Assembly: GCA_902496345.1 (NCBI GenBank)
Contig: CABVAP010000028.1
Coordinates: forward strand, 1-21,294
Length of the DNA stretch: 21,294 nucleotides
From: an uncultured Eubacteriales bacterium
GTDB taxonomy: Bacteria; Bacillota; Clostridia; Lachnospirales; CAG-274
Direction of reading: 5' to 3'
The notes under the pieces are model-generated. The model did not search any database, was not told where the DNA came from, and saw nothing but the letters and a program-made list of their open reading frames with translations. A program made the translations under genes and the position numbers. Below, one piece after another: positions 16,537 to 21,294 of this stretch (position 1 is the stretch's first letter; the number at the start of each line of letters is the position of its first letter).

Positions 16537-17829
16537 TCAATTACCACTTTTTAAATTTGAAATAGATTTTTCAAATACCTCTAAAAACTTAACAATGTCG
16601 CTATGTTCGTGGGCAAAACTAAGGAACATAGCCTCAAATTGTGACGGTGCGATGTATATTCCACCGTCAAGCATACTATTAAAATATTTAGCAAAAACAG
16701 AAGTATCACTAGTAACAGCTGTATCGTAAGATGTAACATCTTCTTTAGTAAAGAAAACAGACATAAGCGAACCGATTTGATTAACTTTAGCATCTACCCC
16801 ATATTTGTCAATAATTTTTCTCATTTCATCGGCAACATAATTAGCGTTTAAGTTTATAGTCGAAATTATGTCTTTGTTGTTAGCTAACAAAGTAAGCTGC
16901 TCATATCCAGCAGCCATAGCAACAGGGTTACCAGATAAAGTACCGGCTTGATATACATTTCCAACTGGAGAAATATGTTCCATAACCTCTTTTTTACCAC
17001 AATAAGCACCAACAGGCATACCACCACCGATAATTTTACCGAAAGTAATAATATCAGCATTTACACCAAAATACTCTTGGGCTCCACCTAAAGAAATTCT
17101 AAATCCGGTAATAACTTCATCAAAAATAAGTAAAGCATTGTTTTCATCACAAAGTTCACGAAGTCCCTGCAAAAATCCGTCAGCAGGAGGGACAACGCCC
17201 ATATTAGCTGCAACAGGTTCAACAATTACACAGGCAACCTCACCTTTGTTGTTATCAAAAAGTTCTTTTACGCTGTTAAGGTCATTGTATTTTGCAACGA
17301 GAGTATGCTCAGCAAGTTCTTTTACAACTCCGGCAGAATTAGGTTCACCCTCTGTCAAAGCACCAGAACCGGCTTTAACAAGCATAGAATCGCTGTGACC
17401 GTGATAACAACCTTCAAATTTGATTATTTTGCTTTTGCCGGTATAACCTCTAGCAAGACGTAAAGCACTCATAACTGCTTCTGTTCCACTGTTGACCATT
17501 CTAACCATTTCAACATTAGGAACAAGCTTGCAAATAAGTTCAGCCATAAGTACCTCTTTTTCAGTAGGGGCACCAAAACTCAAGCCATTGATAACAGCTT
17601 GTTTTACAGATTCAATAATATCATTAACACAATGTCCCATAATCATAGGACCCCAAGAATTAACAAAATCGATATACTCATTATCATCAACATCATAAAT
17701 TTTAGAGCCACACGCTTTTTTTATAAAAAGAGGGTTTCTGCCAACATTTCCAAAAGCACGAACAGGGCTGTTTACCCCACCAGGCATAACATTTTTCCCT
17801 CTTTCGAATAGTTCATCAGATAAAGACAA
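16537..17829 (-). CDS. hemL: Glutamate-1-semialdehyde 2,1-aminomutase
   Basis: This 430-residue protein is full length for HemL. The N-terminus aligns with the family (MPGGVNSPVRAF at 15-26), and NSGTEAVMSALRLARGYTG (113-131) contacts the cofactor. FDEVITGFR (236-244) binds the PLP ring. The Schiff-base lysine is Lys265 in TFGKIIGGGMPVGAYCG. The enzyme converts glutamate-1-semialdehyde to 5-aminolevulinate, the last step of the C5 route to tetrapyrroles (heme, siroheme, cobalamin). The start is TTG after AAAGGAG (9 bases of spacing); the next ATG, at residue 15, would cut family-conserved sequence. It is the first gene of a four-gene operon with its own strong promoter. No other tetrapyrrole gene is in the window. 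Confidence 0.95.
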   Translation of the reverse strand: MSLSDELFERGKNVMPGGVNSPVRAFGNVGRNPLFIKKACGSKIYDVDDNEYIDFVNSWGPMIMGHCVNDIIESVKQAVINGLSFGAPTEKEVLMAELICKLVPNVEMVRMVNSGTEAVMSALRLARGYTGKSKIIKFEGCYHGHSDSMLVKAGSGALTEGEPNSAGVVKELAEHTLVAKYNDLNSVKELFDNNKGEVACVIVEPVAANMGVVPPADGFLQGLRELCDENNALLIFDEVITGFRISLGGAQEYFGVNADIITFGKIIGGGMPVGAYCGKKEVMEHISPVGNVYQAGTLSGNPVAMAAGYEQLTLLANNKDIISTINLNANYVADEMRKIIDKYGVDAKVNQIGSLMSVFFTKEDVTSYDTAVTSDTSVFAKYFNSMLDGGIYIAPSQFEAMFLSFAHEHSDIVKFLEVFEKSISNLKSGN

Positions 17830-17864
17830 TATAAAAAACTCCTTTCTAAAACTCCAAATAACAA

Positions 17865-17879
17865 TTATAACTATTATAC
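17865..17879 (-). promoter_or_regulatory. PerR-box-like sequence overlapping the hemL -10
   Basis: GTATAATAGTTATAA on the minus strand matches the Bacillus PerR consensus TTATAATNATTATAA at 12 of the 14 fixed positions and covers the -10. PerR represses the hem operon in Bacillus subtilis. The AT-rich background makes chance matches possible. Confidence 0.4.
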
Positions 17880-17902
17880 TATGAAAACATAGTTAAGTTC
17901 AA
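17873..17902 (-). promoter_or_regulatory. hemL: Sigma-A promoter of the hemL operon
   Basis: Minus-strand TTGAAC (17902-17897), an 18-base spacer and a perfect TATAAT (17878-17873) lie about 45 bases before the TTG start. The spacer contains the inverted repeat ACTATG-AAAA-CATAGT (17878-17893). Confidence 0.75.
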
Positions 17903-17920
17903 GGTAAAAAACAAATTTCA

Positions 17921-18607
17921 CTATTTTAATCTATTTTTTTCACAGAGAAAACAACCATATCTGCTACCGATACAGTCCTTGCAGTCATTTATTTTTGAAA
18001 ATCTTTCGTTTGATATGGCAAAAAAGCCAACAAACGATTTATCTGGCTCAATAACACCACTATCATTAATTTTCAAACCAATCTTGCAACAGTTAGCCAT
18101 ATCAAAAATTTCAAAAATTCTGTTGTGTTCGATTCCAAAGAAACCAACCCCAAAAGCGTCAGATATATATTTCCCATTATATTTATTATTTTCCAAAATT
18201 TCTTTTTCAAGCTTTTGTTTAAAAATACCTCTCACGACATCAATAATAGCAGTCCCCGTAACATCTATATAAAAATCTTCCAGCATAGATTTTTGGCTTG
18301 AATAGTCAATATTTTCAAAAAAAGCCCCCACCCCAAAAAATGCAATTCCTGTTATATTGACGTTTAAATTTTTCTTTACAATGTCAGCATAAAACCTATT
18401 TTCATTTTCAAAAAATTTTTTTTCAGCAAAAGAATAAATTCCTTTTAGTTCATAGCAATAAAAGGCTTTTTCAAAAATATCTATAGCTTCTTTTTTTCTT
18501 TCAATGTCAATATCGGCATTATCAAAAATACCACAAATTTCCTTAAATCTTTTGAAAATATCAGCTTTCAAGTTGTCATAGTCAAAATCAACAATTTTTC
18601 CGTTCAA
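17921..18607 (-). CDS. Vitamin B12-dependent methionine synthase activation domain-like protein
   Basis: The best start is a TTG at 18607, which follows GGAG by 7 bases (228 residues); an upstream ATG at 18667 overlaps the promoter. I see weak but ordered similarity to the MetH reactivation domain. FYIDVTGTAIIDVVRG (112-127) resembles the helix before the SAM site. GKYISDAFGVGFFGIEHNRIF (145-165) is in the place of the R-x-SPGY region. KIGLKINDSGVIEPDKSFVGFFAI (175-198) matches the 'IG..L..S..M.P.KSVSG..GI' pattern of stand-alone clostridial forms. The C-terminus carries C209-xx-C212-x6-C219-xx-C222, a possible metal or Fe-S site. Family members help reductive methylation of cob(II)alamin. 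Key residues are not clearly conserved, so function is uncertain. It lies 91 bases before hemL, whose pathway can feed corrinoid synthesis. Confidence 0.55.
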   Translation of the reverse strand: MNGKIVDFDYDNLKADIFKRFKEICGIFDNADIDIERKKEAIDIFEKAFYCYELKGIYSFAEKKFFENENRFYADIVKKNLNVNITGIAFFGVGAFFENIDYSSQKSMLEDFYIDVTGTAIIDVVRGIFKQKLEKEILENNKYNGKYISDAFGVGFFGIEHNRIFEIFDMANCCKIGLKINDSGVIEPDKSFVGFFAISNERFSKINDCKDCIGSRYGCFLCEKNRLK

Positions 18608-18638
18608 AATATCACTCCAAAATAATAAACTCAAAATA

Positions 18639-18667
18639 ATTATATCATAGAGAAAAAAAGTTGTCAT
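18639..18667 (-). promoter_or_regulatory. Sigma-A-type promoter for the MetH-activation-like gene
   Basis: Minus-strand ATGACA (18667-18662), a 17-base spacer and a perfect TATAAT (18644-18639) lie about 30 bases before the TTG start. This supports the shorter protein, since the longer start codon would fall inside the -35. Confidence 0.65.
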
Positions 18668-18713
18668 TAAATAGTCGCAACGAACATATAATATAAAACC
18701 TGTTCACCTAAGG

Positions 18714-18735
18714 CCTATGTAAAATTTATGTAAAA
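18714..18735 (+). promoter_or_regulatory. 11-bp tandem direct repeat upstream of the response regulator gene
   Basis: TATGTAAAA occurs at 18716-18724 and 18727-18735, exactly 11 bases apart, about 77 bases before the regulator ATG. Tandem sites one helical turn apart are typical for OmpR/PhoB-family dimers. A weak -10 (GATAAA, 18772-18777) lies about 37 bases downstream without a good -35, as expected of an activator-dependent promoter. Autoregulation is inference. Confidence 0.4.
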
Positions 18736-18811
18736 AATTAGCGTATCCCCTGTTATATTTCAAGAAACTGTGATAAATTAAAGATATATAAAAATGTAAG
18801 GAGAGATTTTT

Positions 18812-19504
18812 ATGTCTGGCAAAAAAATATACGTTATTGAAGACGATGACAACATCAGAAATTTAATAAAGATTGCACTTGAAAGTTACGGTTATAGTGT
18901 CTGTGATTTTGAGAACGCCGAAGATGCGATAAATGCAATAAATAAAGAGCTTCCCGACTTAGCCATTTTCGACATTATGTTACCGGGTATAGATGGTGTA
19001 ACAGCAGTTAAGTTAATAAAAGAGGACAAAGCAAAATCGTCATTGCCTGTAATATTTTTGACAGCGAAAGATAGTGAAGTTGAAAAAATTATAGGTCTTG
19101 ATAGTGGTGCTGATGATTACATAACAAAACCGTTTAGTGTATTAGAGCTTATGGCAAGGATACGTTCAATTTTAAGAAGATGTGAAACTTCCACAAAATC
19201 CACAAATGAAGTTATTACAGAAAATAATCTTTCAATAAACAACGATACTAGAGAAGTGACTGTTTCCGGTGAAATTATTTCGTTGACATTTAAAGAATAT
19301 GAGCTTTTAAAATATCTTGTTCAAAACAAACATAGAGTAATTTCAAGAGATGAAATTTTAAATAAAATATGGGGTTATGAGTACACCGGTGAAACAAGAA
19401 CCGTCGATATTCATATACGTTCATTAAGGCAAAAATTAGGAACTGTAGGCAATTGTATAGTAACAGTTAGAGGAATGGGGTATCGTTTTAATTCGGAGGT
19501 ATAA
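18812..19504 (+). CDS. Two-component response regulator, OmpR/PhoB family
   Basis: This 230-residue protein has an N-terminal receiver domain with the acidic pocket E10-D11-D12, phosphoacceptor Asp54 (AIFDIMLPG), Thr84 (IFLTAK) and Lys106 (YITKPFSVLELMARI). The C-terminal winged helix has the OmpR/PhoB signature (LTFKEYELLKYLV, TVDIHIRSLRQKLG, VRGMGYRF). It should bind tandem direct repeats as a dimer once phosphorylated by the adjacent kinase. The start ATG follows AAGGAGAG. Two bases separate its stop from the kinase start. With a PhoR-like kinase as partner, a phosphate-type (PhoP/PhoB) role is likely, but no pst genes are present to confirm it. Confidence 0.93.
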   Translation: MSGKKIYVIEDDDNIRNLIKIALESYGYSVCDFENAEDAINAINKELPDLAIFDIMLPGIDGVTAVKLIKEDKAKSSLPVIFLTAKDSEVEKIIGLDSGADDYITKPFSVLELMARIRSILRRCETSTKSTNEVITENNLSINNDTREVTVSGEIISLTFKEYELLKYLVQNKHRVISRDEILNKIWGYEYTGETRTVDIHIRSLRQKLGTVGNCIVTVRGMGYRFNSEV

Positions 19505-19506
19505 AG

Positions 19507-21249
19507 ATGAGAAAAGCCATTTTTTATAGATTTCTTGCAATTTCAATAACAAGTCTGTTGATAGCATCTCTTATATTTTCTTATTTCATAAGTGAATATA
19601 ACTTGGAACAGACTGAAAAAAATATGACTTATTCAATAGAATTGATAGACTATGGATTAGATTATAGCAAAGATTTGCAGGAACAAACCGATAAAATCAA
19701 ACCAATAATGTCACAAAAAAATACCAGAATAACAATAGTTGACAAAGACGGTAATGTCTTTGCTGATTCATCAGATATGGTAGAATTTTTTGACGACCAT
19801 AGTCATCGACCAGAAATTATAGACGCAGTTGAAAAAGGTAATGGGATAAATGTTAGATATTCAGAGTCTTTAAAACAAGAGATGTTTTATGTAGCAAAGA
19901 CTTCACAAAAAAGCGATTACATAATACGTCTTTCAATTCCATACCACGGAAAAACAATGTTTTTAAACGCGTTAATTCCGTCTATCATAACAAGTATAAT
20001 AATTGCGTTTGCATTTGCATTTCTTCTTGCAAAGAGATTTTCAGAAACGATAACAGAGCCGTTAAATGAAATATCAAAAGAGTTGTTAAAAGTTCAGATA
20101 GAGCGAAAAACATTAGATTTCAAAGAATACAAATATGATGAAATCAATAATATAATGAAATCCGTAAAAATTCTTTCAGAGAGAATCGAAAACACAGTTG
20201 ACAATTTAAATTCAGAAAAAAATAAAATAAATTACATACTTGACAATATGCAAGAGGGAATTATAGTTGTTGATGAAAAAGAAAATCTTCTTCTCGCAAA
20301 TAAGGCAGCAACAAAAGCATTAGACGGCAATGTAGGAATAGAAAGCAAAAAACTAATTCATTTTACACAAAATATAAAAATAATAGAGGCTGTCGAAAAT
20401 GTAATAAAAAATAATACAGAGTGCATATTTGACATTGATGATAAAAACAAAAATATTTTCAGAGTACACGTTTCAAAAACAAAAAAAGGAGTACTTGAAA
20501 ACACAACAGACGGCGTAATAATATTTATGATTGATGTAACAACAGAACGAGAAACGCAAAGGTTTCGTCAAGAATTTTTTTCAAATGTATCCCACGAGTT
20601 AAAAACTCCAATAACGTCAATACAAGGATACGCCGAGCTATTAAACAGTGGAATTTTGTATGACACCGAGCAAAAAGTCGAATTTCTCAACAGAATACAA
20701 ACAGAAACAAAAAATATGACAAATTTAATAAATGACATACTTATGATTTCAAAACTTGAATCTGGAGTAGAGAAAAAAGATTTTTCAGACATAAACATAA
20801 AGAATATAATCGAGGAAATTTTAAGCACAAACAGACCTATAATAGACAAAAACAAAATAAACGTTTCTGTCGAATGTGACGACTGCATATATAACGCAAA
20901 CTACAGCCAAATATATCAACTTTTAAACAACATAATAATCAATGCGATAAAATACAACAAAGAAGACGGAAACTTAAGCATAAGGGTGAATTCCGACAAA
21001 AACAACGTATACATAAAAGTTTACGACACCGGCATAGGAATACCAGCCGACTCAATACCACGAGTTTTCGAAAGATTTTACAGAGTTGACAAAGGGCGAA
21101 GCAAAAAAATGGGTGGAACAGGTTTAGGCTTATCAATAGTAAAACACATCGTAAACTTTTACTCTGGCACAATAAACCTAACAAGCAAAGTCGGAACCGG
21201 CACAAAAATAGACATATCTCTGCCTATTCAAAAATCTGAAACAAATTAG
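19507..21249 (+). CDS. Sensor histidine kinase, PhoR-like (TM-extracytoplasmic-TM-HAMP-PAS-HisKA-HATPase)
   Basis: This 580-residue membrane protein has TM1 at about 9-28, an extracytoplasmic sensor at 29-150 and TM2 at about 154-175. A HAMP linker is at about 176-228 (ITEPLNEIS) and a PAS domain at about 238-345 (YILDNMQEGIIVVDE). The HisKA helix holds phosphoacceptor His363 in FFSNVSHELKTPITSIQGYAELL. The ATP-binding domain has the N box around 475-483 (NIIINAIKY), G1 DTGIG (507-511), F box FERFY (521-525) and G2 GGTGLG (536-541). All residues needed for autophosphorylation and transfer are present. The extracytoplasmic part with IVDKDGNVFADS resembles the PhoR/WalK-like sensor fold. The signal is unknown; phosphate limitation is a family-based guess. 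The start ATG follows CGGAGG. Confidence 0.93.
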   Translation: MRKAIFYRFLAISITSLLIASLIFSYFISEYNLEQTEKNMTYSIELIDYGLDYSKDLQEQTDKIKPIMSQKNTRITIVDKDGNVFADSSDMVEFFDDHSHRPEIIDAVEKGNGINVRYSESLKQEMFYVAKTSQKSDYIIRLSIPYHGKTMFLNALIPSIITSIIIAFAFAFLLAKRFSETITEPLNEISKELLKVQIERKTLDFKEYKYDEINNIMKSVKILSERIENTVDNLNSEKNKINYILDNMQEGIIVVDEKENLLLANKAATKALDGNVGIESKKLIHFTQNIKIIEAVENVIKNNTECIFDIDDKNKNIFRVHVSKTKKGVLENTTDGVIIFMIDVTTERETQRFRQEFFSNVSHELKTPITSIQGYAELLNSGILYDTEQKVEFLNRIQTETKNMTNLINDILMISKLESGVEKKDFSDINIKNIIEEILSTNRPIIDKNKINVSVECDDCIYNANYSQIYQLLNNIIINAIKYNKEDGNLSIRVNSDKNNVYIKVYDTGIGIPADSIPRVFERFYRVDKGRSKKMGGTGLGLSIVKHIVNFYSGTINLTSKVGTGTKIDISLPIQKSETN

Positions 21250-21263
21250 AAGTTGTAGGGCTG

Positions 21264-21284
21264 AATCTTTTTGGTAAAAAGATT
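21264..21284. repeat. Short perfect inverted repeat after the kinase gene
   Basis: AATCTTTTT and AAAAAGATT form a 9-bp stem with a 3-base loop 14 bases after the kinase stop. The plus-strand tail is A-rich rather than T-rich, so it is a weak terminator candidate; the window ends 10 bases later. Confidence 0.4.
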
Positions 21285-21294
21285 TAAAAAAACT

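Noticed and set aside
18608..18667. 20-residue hydrophobic N-terminal extension of the MetH-activation-like protein, which would look like a signal anchor
   Set aside because: The ATG at 18667 falls within the promoter's -35 and the following bases include the -10; the TTG at 18607 has a proper ribosome binding site.
20568..21205. Antisense open frames opposite the histidine kinase
   Set aside because: They are Cys/Leu-rich translations with no ribosome binding site, shadowing a well-conserved kinase domain.

Overview
This window looks like chromosomal DNA from a low-GC Firmicute, most likely a Clostridia-class anaerobe. The reasons are very AT-rich intergenic regions, strong AGGAGG-type ribosome binding sites, several TTG starts, near-consensus sigma-A promoters, a lipoprotein-type ABC binding protein, and a low-GC Clostridia-like gene set. 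No species-level claim is made. I see no insertion sequence, prophage, CRISPR array, rRNA or tRNA.

Region 1 (1-5894, minus strand) is a guanidine-assimilation locus. In transcription order it holds a promoter-proximal hairpin RNA, an NMT1/THI5-type binding lipoprotein, a guanidine-I (ykkC class) riboswitch with an overlapping terminator, two paired DUF1989 proteins (the former 'urea carboxylase-associated' proteins, now carboxyguanidine deiminase subunits) and a urea/guanidine carboxylase cut by the window edge. The riboswitch makes guanidine, not urea, the likely physiological substrate. The route would be guanidine -> carboxyguanidine (carboxylase) -> allophanate (deiminase pair). An allophanate hydrolase and the ABC permease/ATPase are not visible and may lie beyond position 1. 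The riboswitch sits between the binding-protein gene and the catabolic genes, so uptake and catabolism may be controlled separately.

Region 2 (5813-12403, minus strand) is a signalling and housekeeping block. A PAS-PAS-GGDEF-GAF diguanylate cyclase has its own promoter and is followed by a hairpin terminator/attenuator. Next come a PAS-(degenerate GGDEF)-EAL c-di-GMP phosphodiesterase, a phosphoglycolate-phosphatase-like HAD protein and a Uup-like ABC-F ATPase, with gaps of 4 and 28 bases between the last three. The cyclase/phosphodiesterase pair supplies opposing c-di-GMP activities.

Region 3 (12515-17902, minus strand) is a tight operon: hemL (glutamate-1-semialdehyde aminomutase), an RsmF-type rRNA m5C methyltransferase, a YgiQ-type radical SAM protein and a ComF-type phosphoribosyltransferase. 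Its promoter is near consensus, and a PerR-box-like sequence overlaps the -10.

Region 4 (17921-21294) starts with a minus-strand protein that resembles a stand-alone B12-dependent methionine synthase activation domain. It is divergent from a plus-strand PhoB/OmpR-type response regulator and PhoR-like histidine kinase. An 11-bp direct repeat upstream of the regulator gene is a candidate autoregulatory site.
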